This document shows positions 51,295-60,201 of a DNA stretch of 64,000 nucleotides, in pieces. The stretch lies in NCBI RefSeq assembly GCF_026810225.1, contig NZ_CP113865.1, forward strand, positions 1,942,001 to 2,006,000, given 5' to 3'. Each line of letters begins with the position of its first letter. Position 1 is the stretch's first letter. The notes beneath the pieces are model-generated. The model worked only from the letters and a program-made list of their open reading frames with translations, made no database searches and had not been told where the DNA came from. Source of the stretch: Caldicellulosiruptor morganii. GTDB taxonomy: Bacteria > Bacillota > Thermoanaerobacteria > Caldicellulosiruptorales > Caldicellulosiruptoraceae. A program made the position numbers and the translations under genes.

Positions 51295-52209
51295 CTATTT
51301 TGTCGAAGTCTCAATTATTGGAATGGAAATCTCAATTACAAAGTGGTTGTCCCCTGACAAATAATTGACAGCATATGTACCCTCAGGATAGTAAAGTGAA
51401 AGATTCTGCTTTAAACTGTTCAGCACATTCTCAATCTCATTTAAGTTCTCAATGGTATTGTTGTAATAGAGACGTAAACTTAAATGTCCGGATAAGTTCA
51501 TTGCCGAAATCTGAAGAATATTCTTAATAGGAACCTGTCTTTCTGCACAATCGCCAAAAAGCTTTGCAAGTGATGTCAAAATGCCTCTGAGAATAAGAGA
51601 TTGTTTTAAATCTTCATCTTGAACATTTACTATTATTTCAAAGCCGCTGCCTTCCGGGTATGCATATCCTGCCAAAAACATTTGAAAACACATAATCTCA
51701 TACCACAGAGGAACAAATATGCGTCCAGAATATATACTTGCCTCAACAATGTTCAAAAGTGACTTTGCAAAACCTTCAATCTCTTTTTCATTTTTGCTCT
51801 TGGCTATATCATAGATAAGTTTTACATTCCGGATTATCATCTCTTTGTACTGGTCAAAAATTTCACCTTCTCTTTGTTTTTCGCTTTTTAAAAGTTCCAA
51901 TCGATTTTTTACAGCTTTCAGACAGTTCTCAAACTCCACCTCATTTTCTGCGCAAGTTTCAAAACCTTCATCAATTTCTCTCAATATCTCCTGCATCTTT
52001 TCAATACGGCTACATACCTGCCTCATGTAGGGCATGATTCCAAAAATATAACCCGCTACTGTTATCAAAGCCAAGCTCAAACAAATCAAAACCCAGGCTA
52101 CAAAATCGTATGTACCAGTCTGAAACTGTATATACATAACAAGCACACAAAATAATAAAAATTCTGTAAATAATACTATACCAAGTATCCTACCAAATTT
52201 CTCTTTCAT
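51295..52209 (-). CDS. Membrane-anchored protein of unknown function (sensor-like)
   Basis: 304 residues. Two transmembrane helices (about 8-28 and 38-60) with a very short external loop are followed by a coiled-coil segment (MRQVCSRIEKMQEILREIDEGF..., KNRLELLKSEKQREGEI). A cytoplasmic globular part follows, ending in a beta-rich region (SLRLYYNNTIENLNEIENVL; GDNHFVIEISIPI). The layout recalls histidine kinases of the LytS/YehU type with a degenerate HATPase-like end, but I see no phospho-accepting His motif and no N/G boxes. It is likely a sensor or scaffold. No partner gene is evident. Confidence 0.55.
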   Translation of the reverse strand: MKEKFGRILGIVLFTEFLLFCVLVMYIQFQTGTYDFVAWVLICLSLALITVAGYIFGIMPYMRQVCSRIEKMQEILREIDEGFETCAENEVEFENCLKAVKNRLELLKSEKQREGEIFDQYKEMIIRNVKLIYDIAKSKNEKEIEGFAKSLLNIVEASIYSGRIFVPLWYEIMCFQMFLAGYAYPEGSGFEIIVNVQDEDLKQSLILRGILTSLAKLFGDCAERQVPIKNILQISAMNLSGHLSLRLYYNNTIENLNEIENVLNSLKQNLSLYYPEGTYAVNYLSGDNHFVIEISIPIIETSTK

Positions 52210-52366
52210 TTATTTCACCAACACCCTGTTTACTTTTGTTTTTATTGCATATTTTGTAAATATATACAACCTCTTTACTCGGCAATGCAAAGTCTTCTTT
52301 TCAACGTTAATTCAATTTTAATATTTCTGCAATGATGTTATCAATACCTTATTTTCTGTACAAAAA

Positions 52367-53584
52367 TCACAAAAATTTAAACACAACTTTTATGCTCTTT
52401 TCTATCCCCTTTGAAGAAGCAACCTCTATCGCCTTTTGATAATCTTCTATTCTAAAATAGTGAGTAATTAGCTTCTCATATGGAATGCCAGATTGCTGAA
52501 TAAGATTTAATGCAAGCTGATATGTTGAGATTCTGTACTCGTTCAAGTATTCTGTGCTGTAGCAATAAGCCCCTCTGATGTTCAGCTCTTTGAACCAAAC
52601 AGGTGTCAGGTCCAAATCCTTTACAACCGATGCAAGCCCCACCATAATATAGCTTCCACGCTGTTTGGTAAGCCACATACCATCTCTAATTGTCCTGCTT
52701 GAACCAACACAGTCAAAGACCTTATCAAACCCACCGAGCAGGACTTTTTCTCCAATCATTGGTTTGAACACTTTAGCCCCGCTCACTTTTGCAAGTTTGT
52801 CCAGATAATCATCAGATGGATTTACAACTCTATTTGCACCAAACTCAACTGCTAAATCTGCCTGAAATTTGTATTTTGCAACAACTGTAATGTCTGCCAT
52901 GCAGCCAAGCTTCCTCAGGCTCCAGACTACCAGAAGCCCTATTATCCCCGCCCCGTATACCAGGACCTTATCAGAATCCTTCGGAAAGTTTCTCATAACA
53001 GGGTGAAGTGCTGATGCCAAAGGGTCTACCAAAATAGCTTCTTCATCTTTGACAGAATCAGGCACCTTTATGACCTGTGATTTGTGAGCAACAAAATACT
53101 CACCCCACGAACCGCCTGTTGAACTGCAGGCACCCATGATAGTACCGGGTTTGAGCTTCCCTTCGGTGATATTTAAACAGGTTGAAAATTCTTCTTCTTT
53201 GCACGAATCACATCTTGGAAGCTCTCTCGCATCACAGTCTAAAACCGGGTCCACAATCACCCTGTCACCTATTTCAAACTCTGTTACATTCCTGCCCTTC
53301 TCAACTATTACACCAAGGTTTTCATGCCCAATTACAAACGGAAACGAAGCAAACGGTGAGGTTGAGGGTGAGTCATGCAAAAAGATAAGGTTTAAGTCAG
53401 AGCCACAAATCCCTGCATATGTTGTCTTTACCTTTACATAGTTTTCAGATGGAAGCTCGGGTTCGGGTATATTTGTAAGCCTTACACATGATAGCTTATT
53501 ATAGAAAAATCTCTTTGAAATCCTGCCCAGGATCAAAGTCCTTACGTATTTTCCCACACTTGCATCAAAGACAACTGCTTTCAT
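52367..53584 (-). CDS. Zinc-dependent medium-chain alcohol dehydrogenase family protein
   Basis: A 405-residue MDR-superfamily dehydrogenase. The catalytic zinc site is in YAGICGSDLNLI and PFVIGHENLGVI. The structural zinc lobe is modified (CDARELPRCDSCKEEEFSTC). NAD(P) binding is at KVLVYGAGIIGLLVVWSLRKLG. The N-terminus has ~25 extra residues compared with typical threonine or sorbitol dehydrogenases. The neighbouring kbl gene suggests threonine 3-dehydrogenase, but a terminator separates them and the sequence is atypical, so the substrate is left open. Confidence 0.85.
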   Translation of the reverse strand: MKAVVFDASVGKYVRTLILGRISKRFFYNKLSCVRLTNIPEPELPSENYVKVKTTYAGICGSDLNLIFLHDSPSTSPFASFPFVIGHENLGVIVEKGRNVTEFEIGDRVIVDPVLDCDARELPRCDSCKEEEFSTCLNITEGKLKPGTIMGACSSTGGSWGEYFVAHKSQVIKVPDSVKDEEAILVDPLASALHPVMRNFPKDSDKVLVYGAGIIGLLVVWSLRKLGCMADITVVAKYKFQADLAVEFGANRVVNPSDDYLDKLAKVSGAKVFKPMIGEKVLLGGFDKVFDCVGSSRTIRDGMWLTKQRGSYIMVGLASVVKDLDLTPVWFKELNIRGAYCYSTEYLNEYRISTYQLALNLIQQSGIPYEKLITHYFRIEDYQKAIEVASSKGIEKSIKVVFKFL

Positions 53585-53630
53585 ATTACCTTTCTCTCCT
53601 TTCCAATACCCGGTTAAAATAAAATTTTAA

Positions 53631-53659
53631 GAGGCTGCAAGATTAAATTTTGCAGCCTC
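53631..53659 (-). terminator. Terminator after kbl
   Basis: A 10-bp stem GAGGCTGCAA/TTGCAGCCTC with a 9-nt loop, followed on the minus strand by TTAAAATTTTATTTT. Confidence 0.8.
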
Positions 53660-53679
53660 ATACACTAAAGCCTTTCTCT

Positions 53680-54930
53680 TTATATTATACCGTATTTTTT
53701 GCCCAAGTGTTCAAGAACATCAAGTGTCCTGTCAAGATGCTCTTTTGTGTGTCCTGCTGTCAGTGAAATTCTAATACGCGACAGCCTTCTTGGAACAGCC
53801 GGGTAGAATACAGGGTTAACATAGATGCCCGCCTCATGAAGCTCCCTGCACATCTCTTTTACTTTATAATCGTCCCCAATTATGATGGGGAATATTGCCG
53901 TCTGCTGATTGCCAATATTAAATCCAAGCTTGAGTAAGTTTTCTCTAAAGTATCTTATATTATCCCAGAGTTTTTGCCTCAGCTGTGGCTCTTCTTCAAT
54001 AACGTTCAAAGCCTCAATCAGTGAAGCGGTTGCCTGTGGAGTTGGTGCTGTTGAAAACATATATGCTCTTGAGTAAAAGTGCAGATAGTTCACAAGCTCT
54101 TTGTTTGTTGCAATAAATCCTCCAACTGCTCCCAGTGCCTTTGAAAGCGTGCCTGCAACAATATCAACCTTTCCTTCAACATTGCAGTGCTCAGGTGTAC
54201 CACGTCCGTTTTTGCCAATCACACCTGTTGCATGCGCCTCATCAACCATTACAAACGCGCCGTAGGCATGAGCTATCTCAACAATCTGGTCAAGCGGTGC
54301 AATGTCACCATCCATTGAATAAACACCATCAACTATTACAAGTTTTGTATTGTATTTATCCTTTACCTTTTTGAGCACCTTTTCAAGAGAATCCATATTG
54401 TTGTGTCTGAAAAACTCAACATTTGTATTTCTGCACCCGTCAATTATACTTGCGTGAACATACATGTCCAAAATAGCAACATCATTTTCATGCAAAATTG
54501 CAGAAATTGTACCCAGATTTGAACCATATCCGCTTGTGTAAATCAGCGCATCCTCACAACCTTTGAACTTTGCAAGCTTTTTCTCAAGCTCAACGTGTAT
54601 ATCAAGTGTCCCACCCAAAAGAGGTACAGAACCAGCACCTGTACCATACTTTTTAACAGCTTCTATTCCTGCTTTAATTGTCCTCGGATGCTTTGTAAGA
54701 TTCAAATAGTCATTTGAGGCAAGGTTTATCATCTCTTTAATTTCACCTGTGTAATGGTCAATTATCTTCATAGTCGGACCAGAACCAGTAATAGAAACAC
54801 GTCTGTACTGATAATGTCTTCTTCTAACATAATCCTCTTTGTATTCCCAGAACTCTTTTGCAAGTTCCATTATGTTTTTGTCTGCACTCTTCACAAAATC
54901 GGCGAGCGAAAACTTTGTTGTGTCAATCAT
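53680..54930 (-). CDS. kbl: Glycine C-acetyltransferase (2-amino-3-ketobutyrate CoA ligase) family
   Basis: A PLP-dependent alpha-oxoamine synthase, 416 residues. The PLP lysine is K264 in VAGTLSKALGAVGG. Other family motifs are NLASNDYLNLTKHP, GTGAGSVPLLGGT, VDEAHATGVIG and RIRISLTAGHT. KBL, BioF and serine palmitoyltransferase-like enzymes are hard to separate by eye. KBL is favoured because the gene follows fhs in one operon and a zinc dehydrogenase lies next to it, both consistent with glycine/threonine and one-carbon metabolism. An N-terminal extension of about 20 residues is present. Confidence 0.82.
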   Translation of the reverse strand: MIDTTKFSLADFVKSADKNIMELAKEFWEYKEDYVRRRHYQYRRVSITGSGPTMKIIDHYTGEIKEMINLASNDYLNLTKHPRTIKAGIEAVKKYGTGAGSVPLLGGTLDIHVELEKKLAKFKGCEDALIYTSGYGSNLGTISAILHENDVAILDMYVHASIIDGCRNTNVEFFRHNNMDSLEKVLKKVKDKYNTKLVIVDGVYSMDGDIAPLDQIVEIAHAYGAFVMVDEAHATGVIGKNGRGTPEHCNVEGKVDIVAGTLSKALGAVGGFIATNKELVNYLHFYSRAYMFSTAPTPQATASLIEALNVIEEEPQLRQKLWDNIRYFRENLLKLGFNIGNQQTAIFPIIIGDDYKVKEMCRELHEAGIYVNPVFYPAVPRRLSRIRISLTAGHTKEHLDRTLDVLEHLGKKYGII

Positions 54931-54991
54931 CCAAAATACTACCTCCTTTGATCACAATTTTGTGCACATATTTTGTAAAAAAATTTCACAC

Positions 54992-56665
54992 TCACACCCA
55001 CAGCACATTTCCATCTTTATCTATATCGAGGTGAAGAGCAGCATAGTCTTTTGAAAGCCCCGGCATTGTCATAATATTGCCACAGATTGCTACAATAAAG
55101 CCAGCTCCACTGTTAATTCTTATTTCATTAACATTCAAAATAAAATCTTTTGGTCTCCCAAGAAGCTCTGGATGGTCTGACAGTGAATACTGGGTTTTTG
55201 CCATACAAACAGGAAAATGTTCAATATTGAGCTTTCTTATGAGTTCCAAAGTTGAAAGTGCTGACTTTGAAAACTGTACATCCAAAGCCCCGTAAATGGT
55301 CTTTGCAACCTTTTTTATCTTCTCCTCGACCGGGTCCTGATCTTGATATACAAAATTGATTTTTCTCCTTTTGTCTGCTATTTCAATTACCTTTTCTGCA
55401 AGCTCCAAAGCCCCTTCTGAACCCAGATCATAGGCTCTTGAGACAGCAAATTCAACTCCCTGCTTTCTACAAAAAGACTCTATCATAGAAATTTCTGAAG
55501 GAGTGTCATCCGGAAACATATTCAGCGCAACAACCATCTCAAGCCCCATCATCTTCAAATTTTCTATATGCTTCGATAAGTTTTCAAAACCTTTCAAAAG
55601 CGCATCCATACCTTCATCTGTGATGTTTGTCTTCGCAACCGAAGAGCCATGGTATTTGAGTGCTCTTGTTGTAACAACCACAACAGCCGCCGATGGATAT
55701 ATACCCGTCTTTCTTGAAACTATATTGACAAACTTTTCTGCGCCCAGGTCTGACCCAAAGCCTGCCTCAACAACAACATAGTCTGAAAGCTTTTGTGCCA
55801 TCTTCGTAGCAATAATACTGTTTGTACCATGTGCAATGTTTGCAAACGGACCCCCGTGAATTATTGCAGCAGTTGCTTCTGATGTTTGAACAAGATTAGG
55901 TTTTATAGCATCTTTTAGCAAAAGCGCCATCGCACCATGGACATTTAAGTCTTTCGCATATACAGGCTTTTTGTCATAAGAGAATGCAACCAGTATATTT
56001 CCAAGCCTTTCTTTTAGCTCTTCCAGGTCATTTGACAGGCAAAGTATTGCCATTACTTCTGAGGCAACCGAAATAACAAATCCGTCTTCACGCACAGCAC
56101 CTTTCTGCCCATCCCCCAGCCCAATGACAATATTTCGCAAAGCCCGGTCATTCATATCCATTGCTCTTTTTATCATTATCGCCTTTGGATTGATGTTAAG
56201 TGTGTTACCATGATAGATGTGATTATCAACTGCAGCGCAAAGCAAATTGTTGGCAGCCGTCACCGCATGAATATCACCTGTAAAGTGAAGGTTTATATCA
56301 GTGCCCGGCAGGACCTGAGAAGCTCCACCTCCTGTTGCACCACCTTTAATTCCTAAGTAAGGTCCCAGGGAAGGTTCTCGAAGCGTCACAATTGATTTAA
56401 AGCCGAGCCTGTTTATTGCCATAGAAAGACCTATTGCTGTTGTTGTCTTACCCTCGCCGTATGGTGTTGGATTTATGGATGTGACCAGGATTACTTTGCC
56501 TTCTGATTGCCGGGTTTTTTTCTCAAGCACATCCAGGTTTATTTTTGCTTTGTACTTTCCATAAAGTTCTAAATCGTCTTCATCAAGACCTATGCTTTGT
56601 GCTATCTCAACAATATGCTTTAGTTTTACTTCCTGGGGTTTTGATGTGGTTTTCAAAAGTATCAC
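54992..56665 (-). CDS. fhs: Formate-tetrahydrofolate ligase
   Basis: Fhs forms 10-formyl-THF from formate, ATP and THF, the entry to the methyl branch of one-carbon and acetogenic metabolism. The ATP-binding TSINPTPYGEGKTTTAIGLS is intact, with REPSLGPYLGIKGGATGGG, FTGDIHAVTAANNLL and the C-terminal GAGFIVAICGNIMTMPGLSK. Length 557 is normal. Translation starts at GTG, overlapping the thioesterase TGA (GTGA). Confidence 0.98.
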   Translation of the reverse strand: MILLKTTSKPQEVKLKHIVEIAQSIGLDEDDLELYGKYKAKINLDVLEKKTRQSEGKVILVTSINPTPYGEGKTTTAIGLSMAINRLGFKSIVTLREPSLGPYLGIKGGATGGGASQVLPGTDINLHFTGDIHAVTAANNLLCAAVDNHIYHGNTLNINPKAIMIKRAMDMNDRALRNIVIGLGDGQKGAVREDGFVISVASEVMAILCLSNDLEELKERLGNILVAFSYDKKPVYAKDLNVHGAMALLLKDAIKPNLVQTSEATAAIIHGGPFANIAHGTNSIIATKMAQKLSDYVVVEAGFGSDLGAEKFVNIVSRKTGIYPSAAVVVVTTRALKYHGSSVAKTNITDEGMDALLKGFENLSKHIENLKMMGLEMVVALNMFPDDTPSEISMIESFCRKQGVEFAVSRAYDLGSEGALELAEKVIEIADKRRKINFVYQDQDPVEEKIKKVAKTIYGALDVQFSKSALSTLELIRKLNIEHFPVCMAKTQYSLSDHPELLGRPKDFILNVNEIRINSGAGFIVAICGNIMTMPGLSKDYAALHLDIDKDGNVLWV

Positions 56666-57060
56666 CTTGCCTTCTGATATGTCTTTTGCAAAAACCTCTC
56701 TGCATTCACTACAAACCTCTCGTGAATACCCTCTCCTATTTTTTCAAACCGGTCATAAGCTTCGACTCTAAAAATGAGTTTTCTGTCCTGAATATCAATT
56801 AGTTCAGCAACAGCCCGCACTTCCATTCCTTTTGGACTTGGTGCTATGTGAGAAATTTCAACTTTGCTTCCCACTGTTGTATACCCGTCTTCTAAATGCT
56901 CCTGAGCACACAAAAGTGCTGCTTTTTCCATCAGCGTTATCATTGCAGGCGTTGCAAACACATCCAGAAAACCATTTTGAAAATGCGAAGCAAGCATGTC
57001 ATCTGTTACAGTTGTTGTTATTTCTTTTTTCAGCCCGGCTATAAGCCCTGCATTTTCCAA
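56662..57060 (-). CDS. Hotdog-fold thioesterase, FlK-like
   Basis: A 132-residue single hotdog domain. FATPAMITLMEKAALLC and VGSKVEISHIAPSPKGMEVRAVAEL place Thr, Glu and His where the fluoroacetyl-CoA thioesterase FlK has its catalytic triad. Most relatives are uncharacterised acyl-CoA thioesterases. A TTG start is set by GGGGAGG spaced 8 nt. It is the first gene of the fhs-kbl operon, so it may trim an acyl-CoA connected with glycine or acetyl-CoA turnover. Confidence 0.85.
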   Translation of the reverse strand: MENAGLIAGLKKEITTTVTDDMLASHFQNGFLDVFATPAMITLMEKAALLCAQEHLEDGYTTVGSKVEISHIAPSPKGMEVRAVAELIDIQDRKLIFRVEAYDRFEKIGEGIHERFVVNAERFLQKTYQKAR

Positions 57061-57161
57061 CTTTTGCGCCTCCCCAAATAGTTGTCGGGCAGTAAAACCC
57101 TTCTATCTATTAGTATTCGCTGTGGTGCACAATTTTGTTCACAATATTCACCTTAATAAAT

Positions 57162-57190
57162 ATATTACTTCTATTTTGTGGAATTGTCAA
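57162..57190 (-). promoter_or_regulatory. Promoter of thioesterase-fhs-kbl operon
   Basis: On the minus strand TTGACA (57190-57185) and TAATAT (57167-57162) with a 17-bp spacer give a leader of roughly 95 nt. I see no known riboswitch in that leader. Confidence 0.65.
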
Positions 57191-57211
57191 TTTAAAATTA
57201 AAATCTTTATC

Positions 57212-57240
57212 TTGAAAAAGAGCAGAATATAGATTATAAT
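57212..57240 (+). promoter_or_regulatory. Promoter of tRNA-Ser
   Basis: TTGAAA (57212-57217) and TATAAT (57235-57240) with a 17-bp spacer, 25 nt before the tRNA. Confidence 0.8.
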
Positions 57241-57265
57241 CGATAGTGCAAAATAAAAAAAAGGC

Positions 57266-57358
57266 GGAGAGATGGCCGAGTGGTCGAAGGCACGCGACTC
57301 GAAATCGCGCGTACCGCCACAAGCGGTACCGTGGGTTCGAATCCCACTCTCTCCGCCA
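57266..57358 (+). tRNA. trnS: tRNA-Ser (CGA)
   Basis: A 93-nt class II tRNA with encoded CCA. Acceptor GGAGAGA/TCTCTCC, anticodon loop CTCGAAA on stem CGCGA/TCGCG (anticodon CGA), long variable arm TACCGCCACAAGCGGTA and T-arm GTGGGTTCGAATCCCAC. Confidence 0.97.
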
Positions 57359-57401
57359 TTTTTGTTTGCGTTTAAAAAACTACAGGTAAGTAAAATATAT
57401 C

Positions 57402-58649
57402 TTAAATTTGTATAAATGGTTGAACTAAAAGCATCAAAGTTAAAAATATTATAAATACAACAGTAACCCATGCAATTATATTAAATGTTTTTGAATTTAC
57501 ATATTCTCCCATAATTTCTCTGTCATTTGTGAGTTTAAGCATATAAATCAGAATTATTGGCAGCAATATCCCATTTATCTCCTGAGCAATTATCATAAGT
57601 TTTATTAGTGGAATATTTGGAAGCAATATAACTCCGGCACCTATTACAATAAATAAAAGTATCAAACCATAAAAAACAGGCGCTTCTTTTAACTTTTTGT
57701 TAAGTCCATTTTCAAACCCAAATGCCTCAGTTATCGCATAAGCAGTTGAAAGCGGTAAAATGTGTGCTCCCAAAAGTGATGCCCCAAAAAGCCCGATTGC
57801 AAAAAGTGCTGATGCATATTTTCCCGCAAAAGGCTCCAAAGCTTTTGCAGCATCCTCTGCTGTCTCAATGACAATCCCATGTTTATACAAAGTTGCGGCT
57901 GTCGCAACCACAATAAAAAATGCAATAAAATCTGTCCAGAACGCCCCCAAAAATACATCCCATCTCTGATATCTGAGTTTTTTTACATCAACACCCTTGT
58001 CAACAACAGAAGATTGTAAGTAAAACTGCATCCATGGAGTGATTGTGGTCCCTATCATCGCAATAAAAATCAAAACAAAGCTGGTCTTAAAACTGAATGA
58101 AGGCACAAATGTGTTTTTTAATACATCCTTCCAATCAGGTTTTGCTAAAAATCCCGAAATAATGTAACTAATATATATTATCATTAATCCAAGGAAAAAC
58201 TTTTCTGTTTTTTTGTAAGAACCTTTATTGATTATATACCACACAAATATAGCAGTGAGCGGAACAGAAATATACTTTGAAACTCCAAAAATTTCAAGGC
58301 TTGCCGCAATACCTGCAAATTCACCAATTGTTGTTGTAAGATTGGCAATTAATAAGGTAACCATTGCAAAAAAAGTCATCTTAACACCAAAATTTTCTCT
58401 TATAAGGTCAGAAAGACCTTTTCCTGTTACAACACCCATCCGTGCAGCCATCTCCTGTATGACTGCCAAACTTATTGTTATCAGGAAAAGTCCCCACAGC
58501 ATCTTATATCCAAACATAGAACCTACCATTGCGTATGTTGCGATCCCTGATGCGTCATTGTCAGCTGTAGCGGTAACAAGCCCCGGACCAATTACACTTA
58601 AAATGAGAAGAATATTCCTTAGCCTCTGTTTTTTTGACGTCTGTGGCAT
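57402..58649 (-). CDS. NRAMP-related magnesium transporter (NRMT type)
   Basis: An SLC11/NRAMP-superfamily carrier, 415 residues with about 11 membrane helices. Canonical transition-metal NRAMPs have DPGN in helix 1 and a Met-containing motif in helix 6. Here helix 1 reads GPGLVTATADNDASGIATYA (D30-N31-D32) and helix 6 reads IGTTITPWMQF. These are the substitutions described for NRAMP-related Mg2+ transporters, which lost the metal-binding Met. The M-box riboswitch upstream of its operon independently supports magnesium. AGGGGTG is spaced for the ATG at 58649. It lies 40 nt downstream of the MgtE-N/CBS gene. Confidence 0.88.
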   Translation of the reverse strand: MPQTSKKQRLRNILLILSVIGPGLVTATADNDASGIATYAMVGSMFGYKMLWGLFLITISLAVIQEMAARMGVVTGKGLSDLIRENFGVKMTFFAMVTLLIANLTTTIGEFAGIAASLEIFGVSKYISVPLTAIFVWYIINKGSYKKTEKFFLGLMIIYISYIISGFLAKPDWKDVLKNTFVPSFSFKTSFVLIFIAMIGTTITPWMQFYLQSSVVDKGVDVKKLRYQRWDVFLGAFWTDFIAFFIVVATAATLYKHGIVIETAEDAAKALEPFAGKYASALFAIGLFGASLLGAHILPLSTAYAITEAFGFENGLNKKLKEAPVFYGLILLFIVIGAGVILLPNIPLIKLMIIAQEINGILLPIILIYMLKLTNDREIMGEYVNSKTFNIIAWVTVVFIIFLTLMLLVQPFIQI

Positions 58650-58689
58650 AATCTTTTCACCCCTTTTTTTTGCATATAAAAACAATAAA

Positions 58690-59940
58690 TTATGCTAATT
58701 TTTTTCGCACCTTTAAAAGCTCATAAACTATATCGTTAATTATTACAACCCCTATAAGTTTCTTTTGGTCATCAACAACTGGAACAGCTAATAAACTGTA
58801 TTTTGAGATAATTTCAACAAGAGAGTTTACATTGTCCATATCTTTCACATATACAACATCCCTGCTCATAATCTCATAAAGAGGTGTTTGCGGTTCTGAA
58901 ATTACAAGATCGCGCAAAGACACAACTCCACAGAGTCTTTCTTCATTGTCCACAACATAAAGATAGTAAATCTCATCCGGCTCGGGCTTCAGTCTCCTTA
59001 GCTCCTGTATTGTCTGCTCAACGGTAAAATGAGTTTTGAACGAGATAAAATCTGTCGTCATAATACTTCCGACAGTATTTTCGGGATATTCCATAAGCTC
59101 TTTTACTTCTTCGGATGCTTCTTTTTCCATCTCATTCAGGAGTTCTTCTGCTCTTTCTTCTTTTATCTCATCCAGGATATCTGCAACCTCATCTGCCGGC
59201 ATTTTTTCAAGCACATCTGCAACCTTTTCAACTGGAAGGTTTTCGAGGACGTTTCGCTGTGCCTCAACATCAAGCTCTTCCAGAACATCCGCTGCTTTTT
59301 CTTCATCCAGAGCTGAAAATACATATGCCTGGGTTTTTTTGTCAAGCTCCTCAATAATATCTGCCAGATCAGAAGGATGCAAAGTTGAAAGCTTGGAGTA
59401 TGTTGTTGAAAGTTTCAGGTCAAGCCGGGGTGAGGCAAGCGGCTCAACATCGTCCCAGAGAATAAGTTTAGAAGGAATACTTTTCCCAAGAGGTTTTAAG
59501 ATTTTCTTAACAGGCTTTGCAAGTCCAAGCCTTCTGAGCAAGCCCTCAAGCCCGATATCAACAGCAATTACATAAACTCCTGTTGACAAAACGGCAAGTC
59601 GAATATCATTTACTCTTACAACCTTTCTCCCGTTTATGTCAACTATTTGCTTGTCTAAAATATGTTTGACAAGCATTATTGTGTCTTCTTTTTGAACTTC
59701 TATTGGTTTTAAACTTCTGGTTTCAATCACATACTGCCCTTTTTCCTTATAAATTGCAAAAAACGAAAAATCTACTATCTGAATGCCTTTTCCACTTTTG
59801 ATTTTAGCAGCAATTACCTTAGGTCTTATATTCTTTGCATCGACAATTAAATCAAGCAGCCTGCCCAGAACCTTTCTGTCTTCAGAATATACTCTGTTAC
59901 CTATCACCCTGGAAAGGTAAAAACTTGTTACATTTGCCAT
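58690..59940 (-). CDS. Soluble PRC-barrel/MgtE-N/CBS protein, probable Mg2+ sensor for the transporter
   Basis: 416 residues with no membrane segment. Two PRC-barrel-like modules lie at about 5-80 and 90-175 (GNRVYSEDRKVLGRLLDLIVDA; VDINGRKVVRVNDIRLAV). An MgtE-N superhelix follows at about 190-285 (HPSDLADIIEEL, DEEKAADVLEELD, PVEKVADVLEKMP, DEVADILDEI), then two CBS domains at 290-410 (IMTTDFISF, VVSLRDLV; IMSRDVVYV, VVIINDIVYELL). This is the cytosolic sensor half of MgtE without its channel. It is followed by an NRMT-type carrier and preceded by an M-box, so it probably gates or senses Mg2+ for that carrier. GGAGGGG is spaced 7 nt from the ATG. Confidence 0.9.
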   Translation of the reverse strand: MANVTSFYLSRVIGNRVYSEDRKVLGRLLDLIVDAKNIRPKVIAAKIKSGKGIQIVDFSFFAIYKEKGQYVIETRSLKPIEVQKEDTIMLVKHILDKQIVDINGRKVVRVNDIRLAVLSTGVYVIAVDIGLEGLLRRLGLAKPVKKILKPLGKSIPSKLILWDDVEPLASPRLDLKLSTTYSKLSTLHPSDLADIIEELDKKTQAYVFSALDEEKAADVLEELDVEAQRNVLENLPVEKVADVLEKMPADEVADILDEIKEERAEELLNEMEKEASEEVKELMEYPENTVGSIMTTDFISFKTHFTVEQTIQELRRLKPEPDEIYYLYVVDNEERLCGVVSLRDLVISEPQTPLYEIMSRDVVYVKDMDNVNSLVEIISKYSLLAVPVVDDQKKLIGVVIINDIVYELLKVRKKLA

Positions 59941-59941
59941 A

Positions 59942-60073
59942 TTAGCACCCCTCCTTTATAAAATTATTTTCTCCCTGCGGAGGGGTGCTAAATGGTTTTA
60001 CAAAAGCAATTTATATAAAAGGACAAAATCCTCCTGTTTTTGGCTAAAAATATAAAAAAGTTAGCACCCCTCC
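59942..60073 (-). promoter_or_regulatory. Three-copy switching hairpin that can hide the ribosome site
   Basis: In mRNA sense, copy A GGAGGGGTGCTAA (60073-60061), its exact complement B TTAGCACCCCTCC (59991-59979) and copy C GGAGGGGTGCTAA (59954-59942) occur in order. B can pair over 13 bp with either A (69-nt loop) or C (24-nt loop), but not both. C contains the ribosome site of the PRC/MgtE-N/CBS gene, so B:C closes it and A:B frees it. Copy A ends in the stop codon of the 27-codon leader ORF. The alternation is seen in the sequence; the regulatory role is inferred. Confidence 0.75.
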
Positions 60074-60144
60074 ACACATTTGAAAAACAGCTCTTTAGTT
60101 TTTCTCTTACCCAATCCTGCTGCCCTCACAGGACCAGAATCCAT
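60061..60144 (-). CDS. Candidate 27-aa leader peptide of the Mg transporter operon
   Basis: A short ORF in the transporter leader, past the M-box terminator. It starts MDSGPVRAAGLGKRKTKEL and ends CVEGC, with AAAGGAG 12 nt before the ATG. Its TAA stop is the last three bases of copy A of the switching repeat. A terminating or stalled ribosome would therefore cover copy A and leave B free to close the downstream ribosome site, whereas early drop-off would let A:B form. I do not recognise the peptide. Expression is not proved. Confidence 0.55.
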   Translation of the reverse strand: MDSGPVRAAGLGKRKTKELFFKCVEGC

Positions 60145-60201
60145 CTTTTTTCTCAACTCCTTTGAACACAGGTTTTTTTGAAAAGTTTTTATCTGAGAAA
60201 C

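Noticed and set aside
57061-57161. Possible Rex box or folate riboswitch in the thioesterase-fhs leader (TTGTGAAC...TTGTGCAC)
   Set aside because: The TTGTG elements are direct, not inverted, so they do not form a Rex operator. The leader shows none of the conserved THF-riboswitch segments.
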